Source: Anolis sagrei (Eukaryota; Chordata; Lepidosauria; Squamata; Anolidae). Taken from it: 64,000 nt of DNA. A model generated the notes under the pieces. The model had not been told where the DNA came from, searched no databases, and saw nothing but the letters and a program-made list of their open reading frames with translations. The DNA is taken from positions 19,838,545 through 19,902,544 of the forward strand of contig NC_090025.1 of the NCBI RefSeq assembly GCF_037176765.1, written 5' to 3'. Positions 1-10,989 of the stretch are shown piece after piece. The position numbers and the translations under genes were made by a program. Each line of letters begins with the position of its first letter. Positions within the stretch are counted from its first letter, which is position 1.

Positions 1-224
1 AGATAAAATTGCCATCAACTAGTATGAAGACTCAAGGGGCTAATTTGACCCTCCTCCAGTAACTATTATGTTTTTGCTCTTTGTATAAGCATGAAGCTTG
101 GCTATGTTTGTTATCTTCTGCTTCTTGTTTGCTCTGAGGGTACTATTCTGTGCACCTTGCACCTGTACCTTTTTGTTATGGACTTTGGTTAGTACAGTAA
201 ACTAATTGATTGATTGAGTATACT

Positions 225-350
225 AGGCTGATAATCGTAGGGCTGGAAGAGACCATAAGATCTGACCCTCTTTTGCCAGCAGGAAGCCCTCCCAACAGAT
301 GGCTGTCCAGCCAGAGAAGGAGACTCTACCACATAGTTGATCCTTTTGCT
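225..350 (-). repeat. CR1 LINE 3' end fragment
   Basis: The stretch reads like a degraded copy of the CR1 3' end that is also present at 16899-17060: a 'gggctggaagagacc' block, then a 'ccagcaggaa' block, then 'acagatggctgtccagcc' and 'ggagactctaccaca'. It is short and diverged, so probably old. Confidence 0.6.
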
Positions 351-1722
351 ACTCCACCCCATAAGCTTTTAACTCCAGTGTCATATTTTGAAATGTATAA
401 TGCGGCTTTAGGATTTATTATATTTATGTAAGATTCAAGAACTGGTCCTGCCACATGCTCCTAAAAGCTTTTCTAAAATTTCTTCATTTTTCAAAAATCA
501 GTTTCAAAAGAGTTCAAACCACTTTAGTTTGGTGAATCTTCTAAGATTAGTAGGTAACTCTCAGTGAATCCAATAGAGCCCAATTGTTGTGGGTTTCTTA
601 CAATTCGATTTTTGTGACTTATCGCTATGAGTTATCTTGACCATATCTGGTTATCTGACAAAAGAGTCAAGTTTCCTAATATTGACAGGACCTTTCATAG
701 TGAGTCAGAATATGGATTAATAGGTCTGGGTTACAGTCACAAAAAGTGGTGATGCAACTAATGTTCTCTTTATGTTTCTCAGGGTTGTTGGGCTAAAAAG
801 GTTCAGGACATATGAAATTATTATTATTATTATTTGTAAAATGTCAAAAAAATCATTTATTGACTATTGGGAATCTGGTGACAAGAATCCTAACTGATGT
901 GAATCTTTGTAGTTTGGTATTTAATTATGTGAAAAATTGTACATTTATTTTTGCATAGAAAACAGCATGATTAGACACAGAAACTATTATATACCTGCAC
1001 AGGAAATGCAGAAAATGCTGTTTCCTGAAAAGAAAAGGTTGTTTATATGCAAAATGTATGAGTTTTGTATAAAATGTCAACTACAGCATTTTCTTCTTGT
1101 TATGTAAGATTTTTTGTGCGCAGAAAATAGGTCCCTAACTGCTTGCAGTTTTCCAAGAAAATGTACACTTGGCCCTCTGGATCCATGGGTTCTGCATCTA
1201 TGGATTTAACTAGCCACAGCTTGAAAATACTTCATAAATATCTAAAAATCAAACCATTTTGCCACTTTTTAACATTACACTGACTTGTAGGCACGCCCTG
1301 TTACTCTATTTCACAGATCCTCAGTCTTCAAGTCATTGGTTGAATTATAATGAGCCCACAAATTTTGTAGGGTTTTCCTAGTCAAATAATACCCAGAAGT
1401 GGTTTTGCGAGGTCCTTCCTCTGAAATATAGCCTGCAATACCTGATATTTGTTAGCAGCCTCCCACCTAAGTTCAAACCAAGGCTGGTCCTGCTTAGTGT
1501 CCAAGATCAAAAGGGATCTGGTGCCTTTAGGGCATTTGGGGCTGCTTACGTGAGAATAGCCAACAGAATTTAGGTAATTTATGGAGAAGGAAGCATGTAA
1601 TGCAGTGTTTACAAGTTAGGAGACAGACAAATGTGGATTGGCTGAAGGGGGCATTGTTTGATTTTGTGGCAAGGAGGCAAAGCCATCTTTGTCTTAATTG
1701 TCCAGGCTCCATTGACTTAGAC
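351..1722. other. Intergenic DNA, no gene seen
   Basis: AT-rich sequence with no convincing exon. Around 1165-1270 there is a diverged stretch resembling the 'tggccctctggatccatggg' end of Tigger/pogo-type DNA transposons, and around 1345-1520 a diverged SINE-like stretch similar in layout to the copy at 48700-48890. Neither has recognisable ends. Confidence 0.4.
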
Positions 1723-1840
1723 CAGGCATGGGAAATCTTCAGCCCTCCAGGTGTTTTGGACTTCAACTCCCACAATTCCTAACAGCCTACTGGGAGTTGA
1801 AGTTCAAATCACCTGGAGGGTTGAAGTTTGCCCATGCCTG
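1723..1840. mobile_element. hAT-type MITE with 8-bp target-site duplication
   Basis: A palindromic 118-bp element begins CAGGCATGGG and ends CCCATGCCTG. It is flanked on both sides by the identical 8 bp ACTTAGAC (1715-1722 and 1841-1848). An 8-bp duplication with CAG...CTG ends is the hAT hallmark. It is non-autonomous. A left-half relative lies at about 10918-10990. Confidence 0.85.
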
Positions 1841-2671
1841 ACTTAGACAGTTGCATTAGTTACCATCAATGGATTCTGCTGTGCGTAGTTAGCAGCCAAT
1901 CGCAGTGAAAATGGAATCCACAATTATGTAATACATTTATTTTGCATTTTGATTTTGATACATGAACAAGAATTGTTACTTTTGTTTTTTATTTGGCTGA
2001 AACTAGTACACATATCAGAACTGTAGAAGACAGCTTTCTCCAAAATGATTCTCCATAATTCTCTGTTAGCAATGTCATTGGTTTTAATTATTCCACTGTG
2101 TCCTCTATTCAAGGAGCCCCTGGTGATAAAAATAAACTGGGAGAAAGAGCTTGATGTGTTTCTGATAATGGTAATTCATGATTCCCATGTTAGTGGGTCT
2201 GGGAAATCCACCCTGCATTTCAGTTTGAACTTTTTAAGAACTGTCCATGGTATAAAGCCACTTTTGAAGATAGGTTACACTGATTTACTGTAGATAGCTC
2301 CTTTAAAGTTCAGACTAAAGTTCAAAAAGGGTTGTCATTCCACTGAAATGGAAACCACTAGCTGGCAGTGGTTTCAAAAACTACTACTGCAGCATTTATA
2401 ACTAATCACTTAGCTCAAGAGATTAGGTGGAATGGGTAGAATTCAAATCTTTTCAGCTTGGGTATCACTGATAGCTTCCCTTAAATAACAATAGATACTG
2501 TGTTTCTCTGAGAAACAATTGAAACAATACACAGGTGTCTGGAGTGTTTGAGATTAGAACTAGAAAAGCCATCCTCATTTTGATAATCTCCTCAAACCTC
2601 CACCTACTTTCAACATTCATCCCAAGTAGAGCATGAGAAAGTTACAGCTCTCTCCACCCTTTAGTCTTCTT

Positions 2672-2674
2672 GGC

Positions 2675-2709
<35 letters not shown>

Positions 2710-3155
2710 TTATTTGTACCCCGCTAGCATCTCCCAGAGGACTCGATGCGGCTTACACAGGCCGAAGCCTCAAACACAATACAATAAGAACGTAACATCA
2801 CAATAACAAAGCAAATCAGACAATGAACAAAATAACATAACTCCACAATAACTAAGCAAATCAACAAAAGCAAAAATAACGACAATGGCAGAACATCAAG
2901 ACATTATTAAAAACTGGTTCGGCCGGCGCACTGGGGTACAAGGGTTAAAAGTGCTGAAATGGCAGGAGGCACGTAAGGTTAAAAGTGTGATGTGCAGCGA
3001 CAATTTGTTATGCTAAGGTGCTACTAGGACTTGGGGTGGGGATTCCTAGTCTGGGAAGGCACAACGGAACAGCCAAGTTTTTAAGTTCCTTCTGAAAACG
3101 GCTAGAGTGGGGGCCTGTCTGAGATCTTTTGGGAGGGCGTTCCAAAGTCATAGTG
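2672..3155 (-). repeat. L2-type LINE 3' end
   Basis: Read on the minus strand, this ends in a conserved hairpin-bearing 3' tail ('gatgctagcggggtacaaataaag') followed by a (TAA)n run at 2674-2706. It is the same family as 5590-6042 on the opposite strand. The minus strand still encodes remnants of the reverse-transcriptase C-terminus in its 5' part. Confidence 0.8.
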
Positions 3156-3280
3156 GCCATACTGGCTAAATGATTCTGAGATTTGTAGTCACCAAAACTA
3201 AAGTTTCTAAATTCTGACTCCAAATAGCCATGCCATGCCATGCCATAATCCTTTCAACTCAACTTCTCATTTTAACATGC

Positions 3281-3619
3281 TATAAAATGGGCCCCTGGTG
3301 GTGCAGCAAGTTAAACCATTGAGCCGCTAAACTTGCTGACCGAAAGGTTGGCAGACTGAATTCTGGGAGCGGCATGAGTTCCCGTTTTTAGCCCCAGCTT
3401 CTGCCAACCTAGCAGTTTGAAAACATGCAAATGTGAGTAGATCAATAGGTACCTCTCCGGTAGGAAGGTAATGACGCTCCATGCAGTCATCCTGTGGCCA
3501 CACAACCTGGGAGGTTTCTATGGACAATGCCAGCTCTTTGGCTTAGAAATGGAGATGAAACCATTCCCCAGAGTCAGACACAACTAGACTTAATGTCAGG
3601 GGAAACCTTTACCTTTGCC
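3281..3619 (+). mobile_element. Sauria SINE
   Basis: A tRNA-derived head (A-box-like 'ggtggtgcagcaagttaaacc' region), a conserved body and the Bov-B-like tail 'acttaatgtcaggggaaacctttaccttt'. A 10-bp duplication TTTAACATGC flanks it (3271-3280 and 3620-3629). Sauria SINEs are squamate-specific and use Bov-B machinery, which supports the host assignment. Confidence 0.88.
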
Positions 3620-3658
3620 TTTAACATGCATCCACATTATACAATGGAAACAGTTTGA

Positions 3659-3959
3659 TGAGGTTGGCTCTCTATATACATGGGTTTTGCATCCATCCAG
3701 TCAACCAATAGCAGCTCATAAGTATTCGGGGAAAACATTCACACAAAAAATCCTTGATTTTGTCTTTCTTCATATGCTTCACTGCTGTGTAGCTTCCTGC
3801 CATTTCACAAATCCCGAGACTTTCTCCATCATTCATATGAATTGTTTGCCATTTTATATAAAGGATGCCATTTTACTACATGAAAGCAAGTAACAGGATT
3901 TGAGCATCCGCAATTTGAGTATCCCAGGGGGTCCTGGAACCAATCCTCAGGGGCCACTG
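3659..3959. mobile_element. Tigger-like (TcMar) non-autonomous DNA transposon
   Basis: The left end resembles 'ttggctctctatatacatggg' and the right end reads 'ggtcctggaaccaatcctcaggggccactg' in + orientation, followed by TA. These ends match the general pattern of Tigger/MER2-type elements. Internal sequence is diverged and non-coding. Confidence 0.55.
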
Positions 3960-4489
3960 TATCACAATGAGCAATGAGCCCATTCTATGGAATCTTGTTG
4001 GAGAGCACAAATGCCTACCTAAAGTAAGTTCTAACTTATCCCTTAAGACGGCATGTGAAACCCATGAAAAGTACTGGGAGAGTTTGCATTGCATCACTAC
4101 CCCCTGGCTTAGGCAGTAATTTGCCAATTCCACAAAAATACCTAACAAGTGAGCACATTGTTAGCCATCCGATATCAACAGTTGATTAAGCTGTTTTCTC
4201 AGAGGGTCCAGTAGTATTCTTGCAAAATAATTTAGAGAGTATCTTTGAATTTGCAGTCCAATTTATGGCATGGGCACTGTGGTGTAACAAAACACTGGCA
4301 CATTGTTGTCTTTTTCATCTGAGATCGCGACCACTACCGCTGATATTTCAAAAATGTAGAATCTGAGCAGTATACAAAAGTACATGTAGACCATATAAAA
4401 TCTGAGATCTAGTGGTCATTCTGTTACATCAGAGTAAGCCTCTTTTGAGTTCAGTGGGGCATAGTCTTTGGGAAACAGGTGGCTATAAG

Positions 4490-5345
4490 ATGGCAGCCTT
4501 TGTAAACATGAGTCAGCAGTATGATGCAGCAGCTACAAAAGCCAATGTGATTCTAGGCTGCATCAATAGAAGAACAGTGTTGAGATCGAGGGAAGTCATA
4601 GTCTCACTCTGCTTTGGTCAGACCTCATTTGGACTACTGAATCCAGTTGTGTGCACCACAATTCAAGAATGATATTGACAAGCTAAAACGCATCCAGAGA
4701 AGGGCAACCAAATTGATCAAAGTTTTAAAAGCCAAGCCCTGTGAGAAATGGCTTCAGTAACTGCATACATTTAGCTTGGAGGAAAAAAAGACTGAGGGGG
4801 GGGGGGGGGGACGACGACGACATTTTTTCCATGTCAGGAGCGACTTGAGAAACTGCAAGTCACTTCTGGTATGAAAGAGTTGGCCATATGCAAGGACATT
4901 GCCCAGAGGATACCGAGATGTTTTGATGATTTACCATCCTTGTGGGAGGTTTCTTTCATGTCCCCACAGGGGGAGCCGGAGCTGACAGAGGGAGCTCATC
5001 CACGTTCTCCCCGGATTTGAACCTGTGACCTGTTGGTCTTCAGTCCTGCCAGCACAAGGGTTTAACCCATTGCACCACTGGCGGCTCCTTGAGGGGGAAC
5101 ATGATAACCATGCTTAAATATTGGAAAGCTTGTTTTCTGCTGCTCTAGAAACTCGGACATGGAGCACTGGATCCATAAAAGAGATTCCACATAAACATTA
5201 GGAAGAACCTGATGATAAGAGTTATTTGGCAGGATAATTGAGTGTTCTCTGGATGTTTAAAGCAGGGGCTGGTGGGCCATCTGTCAGGACTGCTTTTATT
5301 GTGTTTTCCTGCATGGCCCCTGGGATCTCTTCCAACTCTAAGAGT
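4490..5345 (+). repeat. CR1 LINE fragment, interrupted by a SINE
   Basis: The + strand resembles the last part of CR1 ORF2 (compare the intact copy on the minus strand at 16989-17520): an ACAAAAGCCAATGTGATTCT region, a 'cagacctcatttgg' region, then 'cgcatccagagaagggcaacc'. It resumes after the SINE with 'aactcggacatgg' and 'cataaacattaggaagaacc'. Reading frames are broken. Confidence 0.75.
4812..5092 (-). mobile_element. tRNA-derived squamate SINE (second family)
   Basis: In reverse orientation it starts with a tRNA-like head (ggagccgccagtggtgcaat, B-box-like ggttcaaatcc) and ends with 'caagtcgctcctgacatgg' and a T/A-rich tail. A 'tgaggggg' motif occurs on both sides. It is inserted in the CR1 fragment. 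A second copy lies at 31231-31490. Confidence 0.75.
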
Positions 5346-5589
5346 CTATAATTTTTCTCGATTATTGCATAGCACCAGTACCTGAAATATCCACAAGAGA
5401 TAGGTAAGTCATACCAACAAAAGTATGATGCTATATGAAGTCATGCAAAGAAGAGTGTTGCTTACTCAGGGCAAAATATGACACTAAAAGTTGGGCACAT
5501 TACTTTTTACTACAAGTAATTTGCTCTCATGGTGGCCCATGGCACTTCCAGAATTCTCTCCCAGCACTGCATTTCTTGGTACATTTGTA

Positions 5590-6042
5590 TTAGCTTCTTA
5601 AAAAGCTTCTCTGTGGCGGCCCCCCGACTTTGGAATGCCCTTCCAAAAGAGCTTCGTCAGGCCCCTACTCTAGCAGTTTTCAGAAGGAATCTAAAAACTT
5701 GGCTGTTCCGATGTGCCTTCGCAGATTAGGAATCCCCACCCCAAGTCCTAGCACTTTAGCACAACCAATGCTGCTGCACACCACACTTTAATCCTACGTT
5801 CCTCCTGCCATCTCAGCACTTTTAACCCTGTACCCCATTGTGCTGGCCGAACCAGTTTTAATAGTGTCTTGATGTATTGTTATTGTGGTTATTTTGCTTA
5901 ACTGTTTGATTTGCTTTGTTATTGTTGTGTTATGTTTTCTATTGTATTGTGTTTTGAGGCTTCGGCCCGTGTAAGCCGCATCGAGTCCTTCGGGAGATGC
6001 TAGCGGGGTACAAATAAAGTTAATAATAATAATAATAATTAA
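5590..6042 (+). repeat. L2-type LINE 3' end
   Basis: The first part encodes the conserved C-terminal reverse-transcriptase tail (A-A-P-R-L-W-N-A-L-P ... T-W-L-F-R motif). The 3' UTR then ends 'gagatgctagcggggtacaaataaag' with a (TAA)n tail. With 2672-3155 it forms an inverted pair about 2.5 kb apart. Confidence 0.85.
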
Positions 6043-6865
6043 AAATGTTTAAAAAATTGTGGCATCCATACAAACGGAAAGCTTCGTTGGTTGCTTGTTG
6101 CTCCCTGATCTTTGGTCAGATGCTCAATTGCTCAGGTGGCTGCAGGATTCCTCTTTTCTTTTTATGGAGATTAATACTTGATCAACCATTCAACCATCCA
6201 ACAATTTCACCTGAAATACCCTCTTCCTTGCTCTGATATTAATCCATAAAGCTCTATAACCTTCATATATTATTCTGTAAGTGTCTGAAAAAAATGACTG
6301 ATCTGTCATCCATGAGGAACTGGCCAAATTCTCCTATTGAGTGTTATACAGTGTGAGACCAGAAGAGGGCATTCAGAAACCAGATCGATAGACGGTATAT
6401 AGAGAAACTTCATGTTCCAGCTAAGATACATCCTATCTCCTGATTGTATAGATGTATTGGCTTGTGATTTGCACTGTAACTTTTAAAAACCATTTTTTCC
6501 TTCCAACTGTCTCAGCCTGTCTTTTCTTTGTTATTGCTATATTTTTATTTTAGTTAATTGCATGGTATCCTAATCAAGACCAATGTTTTTTGGATAGAGG
6601 CATATGTGAATGTGGATGAGTCTTAATTTAGTTTGTATTTTTCCTCAAAGAAATCTTTAAAAAATACTTTAACCATAAAATGTACTTGCAGGTTATAATT
6701 TGGGAAATTATATTATATCATACTTGGGAACATCCGAAACTAACAAGTACAAGTAACAAAGATAGAAAGTTCCACCAGTTTAGAAATAAGATGGGTCGAC
6801 AAGAACATTTGATTTGATAATTTCCTCTTTCCTGGGCTTCAGGAAGTGAATGCTTTTGGAAATAA
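6043..6865. other. Intergenic DNA, no gene seen
   Basis: AT-rich sequence without recognisable exon, repeat ends or long reading frame. Confidence 0.5.
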
Positions 6866-6867
6866 CC

Positions 6868-7086
6868 GGGAGACTATCTACACTTCAGAACTGTAGCAGC
6901 TTGACACATTAACTGCCACAGCTCCATCCTATAGCATCCTGGGATTTGTAGATTGTTGTACCAGCAGGTTTTCTGGCGGAGAAGGCTAAATATATCACAA
7001 AACTACAAATCCCAGATTCCAGTAACACTGAACCATCACAGTCAATGTAGTGTCAAGCTGCTATAATTATGCAGTGTGGATACAGT
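6868..7086. mobile_element. Old MITE with inverted halves
   Basis: 'actatctacac...' at the left and '...gcagtgtggatacagtc' at the right are roughly inverted. Internally 'tcctgggatttgtag' pairs with 'ctacaaatcccag'. The same body recurs at 14680-15030, 48418-48632 and 49250-49520. The family is probably hAT, but I do not see a clear target duplication. Confidence 0.5.
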
Positions 7087-7290
7087 CTTAGATTGGGACT
7101 GAATCTGCCTCCTTCACTTGCTCCAAGGCCTCTGAGCTTCCCTATAAAAGGGAAAGGGTAAAAGGAAGTTCTGGTTTTGCATACTCCATCTATTTAGTAA
7201 GAAATGGGAAATTTGTTCCAGCAAAAAATAAAAAGCTGGGTTGGATGCAGAGATGGTTTATATCATGCTGCCCATTTCAGAACTAACACA

Positions 7291-7600
7291 TTATGGGAGG
7301 AGTGGCTTGGAAAATTGCTTCTTCTCATCCTGGAGAAATGGTTCAACAAACTCGGATCCTCTGTATTTCTTCTCTGTATTTGAGTATTTAAAGCCATTCA
7401 TTACTTGCCTGAACTCTTCATTTGTCATGTCCCCAAAGTGATTCATGCCTAGTCTGTAGCTATGCTTGCCCAGGCTATGGTCCAGGTTGTGCAACTGAAT
7501 CATCTTCAGATTCTTCTCCCAGATCATCCTTCTCCAGCCTTCCTTTTGTTGATGGTACTTCTTGCTATGCCACGTCTTCCATGTCTTGTATAAGAAGATA
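7291..7600 (-). pseudogene. Cathepsin L-like propeptide retrocopy fragment
   Basis: Read on the minus strand, about 90 codons match the inhibitory propeptide of cathepsin L: W-K-T-W-H at the start, E-G-W-R-R-M-I-W-E-K-N, then L-G-M-N-H-F-G-D-M-T-N-E-E-F-R-Q-V-M-N-G-F. This is the ERFNIN/GNFD region of papain-family proenzymes. Homology stops just before the mature protease would begin (V-D-W-R is not present), and stop codons follow. No Cys, His or Asn active-site region is seen. The run appears continuous over what I recall as exon boundaries of cathepsin L genes, so a processed copy later truncated is the best reading. A surviving exon of a real gene is the alternative, but no flanking exons or splice sites were found. 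Confidence 0.75.
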
Positions 7601-7639
7601 GCATGGATAGTGCCTATGAGGAGCGGCTTGGTTAGTGTA

Positions 7640-9540
7640 ATTGCTCTTTGAGAGAGATTGTATATCTTCAGAATGTGTGTGCCTATGTATGTATCTCAGG
7701 GGAATGTTTGCTTGCCTGTTATGCTTGTTTGTGTACACATTTGTGTCTGGGGAGGAGAGAACATGTAAGTATGTAATGTGACTTACCTATGTTGAAGTCG
7801 AAATTTCAATGGGAAAGAGTTGCTCCTGGTCCGGTGAATGGCAGATTAGGAAATATGGATACAACATGTTTTGTATGGGATGATGGATGATACACTTCCT
7901 GAATTCAGCCTTTAGAACATGGATGTCTAGATATGGGTGGTGGTCAGAAGTTTGTTGGGCCAGGTAAGAGTAATATACCAACTATGTCCCTGTCTGGACC
8001 TTCTGAATCTGACTATAGTGTTACATATCGTATATATGCTTTTAAGTCTATGGAAAAGAAAAAAGTTTGGAAATTCAGCATGTTCAGAATTCAATAGGTT
8101 GGCTCTGGACTTCATTGGATGGAGCTGAGGAAAGTGGGGGGAAATCATCTTATTTGCATGGTGTTCCATCTTTCAAGAAGGCAGAGAATTAACTTATCCC
8201 CATCACACAGGATCACCTCCTCCTAGCTCAACCATCTGCTAGAATAGACAGAAGGTATCATTACACACCATTTCTCTGTTCTCCCTCCAAATACCCTTAC
8301 TCTTCAGGAGACACAAGGCATAATTCTTAAGGCAGACATGATTTGTCTTCATTGGCTCTTCTGCTCTCCCTCCCAATTCGCTTATTCTTGAAGAGACAGG
8401 AGGCATAATTCCCAAGGCAGACCCACTTCTCTGGGCTGCTCTCCTTTTCTCCCAATCTCATTACTCCCACTTGCAGAAGTCCAAAACTTAAAAAGCTAGC
8501 AGTAGCACAATTTCAAAAGCCAAAATTACTATAAAGGAGAAATGACAGGAGAAACAAACCAATCGTATCCCGAAATTTCAGTATTATTATTATTTTTTAA
8601 TTACCATGCCAGGCTTATGAAGCAGGATACTGAGAGAAAAATGTCAGTGCTTGATAGGAGACTGCCCATAGGAACACCCATTATTCTATGTCACTGAAGT
8701 GATTCAACATGGGGAAATTTGACATATCCCATCCCATGTGTTTCCCCCACTTTCTTCTGTTTCCACATGAATCATGAGCTCAGAAGACTATTTCTCACTG
8801 CCAACACCCCCCCCCCCCCCAACGCCCCATTTCTTAACACTTCTAAAAAAGTTTGCTATCACAGGCAGAAGTCTGGGCTCTGTGATGCTTCATTAGGGAA
8901 CTATTTTTTAAATGTTAAGAAATGGGAGTGGGGAGTGGGGGTGGGACTGTGTGGGATAACATCTTGACAGTTGGGGCTAGCTAGGGTAGCACCTGCCCCC
9001 CTTATTAGGACATCTTCACTGTCTCCACTGGTCAATATGGGTACAATTGTCATTGCCGATTCTGGACGATGGGTAGGATATCTTTACTGACTCCACTGGT
9101 CTATTTTGGGTACCAACTGAAATTGCTCTTGAAACACTATATTCTCTTATTCGAGGTTGAATGGGTATTAAAAGCTTTACTGACTGCTCTTTATTTGGTT
9201 CCCCTTCCTTTAGAGATATGCTGAGTGGCTAAACCAGTGAGGTTTTCTTGGTGGCCACTCCTAGTCTCTGAAACTCTCTGCCAAGGAAGGCTATGCTTGT
9301 TCCTTCTCTGTTGTTGCTCATCTATTGGGGCAGCCAGAGCTGAAAATTGCAGGTGGTTAATATAGCCTTAACAGTTGTTTTAGGAAGAGACATCTTGCCA
9401 GGTGTTGCCTATTGTGCAACTAGGTAAGAAGTAACACCTGCTGAATTTCTATTTTCTACACAACGGTCAATGGTACAGAAACCATACTCACTTGTTTGGA
9501 TGAAATTCCTTTTCAGCACCTTGACTCACATAAAATTGTA
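7640..9540. other. Intergenic DNA with low-copy local duplications, no gene seen
   Basis: Two local tandem duplications are visible. One, of about 100 bp, lies at 8270-8465 (repeated 'ggcataatt...aaggcagac' with 'gctctccctccc'). One, of about 80 bp, lies at 9005-9105 (repeated 'ctccactggtc...tgggtac'). A poly-C run lies at 8807-8820. No exon structure is supported. Confidence 0.5.
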
Positions 9541-9544
9541 TGAC

Positions 9545-9800
9545 AACACTGGCCAACACATATTTTGGTGCCTCAAATGTTAGGCCTCTTTTTGGGTATA
9601 TTTGACCTGCTGTTTCCAAAAATGGCATCTGTTTTTCCCATCAGCTCTAGTATTTGAGATATTAAACATATGCCACACACCAGTCTTCATGTGCTCGCCC
9701 ATAGAAAATCAAGATAACTATATCTAAGAAGCAAGAGCTGATGAAGTCTATCCAATGCAATTTTTTGAATCAGGACCTAAAAACCAAGACACCGAGAAAG
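9545..9800 (+). repeat. Unclassified interspersed repeat
   Basis: The block 'cactggccaacacatattttggtgcctc ... tttccaaaaatggcatc ... cccatcagctctag' recurs at 31725-31830. The following 'ccaatgcaatttt(t/c)tgaatcag' recurs at 50535-50560 inside a hAT-type element. No coding capacity is evident. Confidence 0.5.
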
Positions 9801-10044
9801 GTTTTTTTGGGTTGGGCTGTGGAATGTCTCCCTATATGAACCTATATGGTATACTTTCTCAGTATGAACTTGCCCAAGCCTTAGGATCCTCCATAGTGGA
9901 GGAGCTTTATCACAATTCCAACATTGTTGATCTGGTTATAATTCAACTTGCTTCCAAAAAGGGACCCAAGGCATCTTAGAACAAAGCTAAAATAGAATAA
10001 AATATTTCAACTGTCCCAATTTGCCAGGGATAGTCTTGTTTATG

Positions 10045-10865
10045 TTTAATCCTCATTTATTGTTAAAACTCGTGTACCAGCTGCGCCCGTACTTTGGGAA
10101 GTCTGATCTGGTCACAGTCGTCCATGCTCTGGTTACATCCTGAATAGATTACTGCAACGCGCTCTACATGGGGCTGCCTTTAAAGATGGTTTGGAAACTT
10201 CAGCTAGTCCAATGGGCGGCAGCCAGATTACTAACTGGGGTGACATACAGGGAGCAGAACACCCCCCTGTTGTGCCAGCTCCACTGGCTGCCAGTCCATC
10301 TCCGAGCCCAATTCAAAGTGCTGGTTTTGACCTATAAAGCTCTATACGGTTCTGGCCCAGCCTACTTGTCCAAATGCATCCACCCCTACGTCCCATCTTG
10401 TAATCTAAGATCATCCGGGGAGGTCCTGCTCTCGCTCCTGTCAATTGCACAAATGCGTCTGGCGGGGACAAGAGACAGGGCCTTCTCGGCGGTGGCCCCT
10501 CGCCTATGAAACACACTCCCAAATGAGGTAAGATCCTGGCTTTTAGAAAGAAATTAAAATCATGGCTTTGGGATCAGGCCATCGGACAGTAGATGTTTGT
10601 AGAATTTAAAGGACATGAACTAGAATGACAATACGACTGGCGAGACTGTTTTTATTATTTATTGTTTTAATGATTGCTTATGTACTGTCTATTTATGATT
10701 TATGTTTAATTGTGGTTTTATTATTGTGGTTGTTATGGTTTGGCATTGCGTGAGTGTCCAATGTATGGCATTGAAGTTTTGTCAGTTTTGTGTAAACCGC
10801 TTTGAGTCCCCCCAGCGGTGAGAAAAGCGGTATAGAAATACTGTAAATAATAAATAATAAATAAA
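10045..10865 (+). repeat. L2-type LINE, 3' part with reverse-transcriptase remnant
   Basis: The + strand has an open run at 10168-10509 encoding the C-terminal reverse-transcriptase region of L2-type elements (A-A-A-R-L-L-T-G, then L-H-W-L-P-V, then K-V-L-V-L-T-Y-K-A-L). A 3' UTR follows, with 'gtaaaccgctttgagtccc' and a (TAAA)n tail at about 10840-10865. The 5' portion is missing. Confidence 0.85.
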
Positions 10866-10989
10866 TATTCTGCCATCTGCTTTTTCAGCTACTTTAAAAT
10901 GTCCCAGAGTGCATCTATCCAGGTGTGGGAAAACCTTGGCCCTCCAGGTGTTTTGGACTTCAACTCCCAAAAATCTCTGACAGCTTACC

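Noticed and set aside
9755-9979. 74-codon + strand frame as a small gene
   Set aside because: It begins inside a dispersed repeat block and lacks splice or promoter context.
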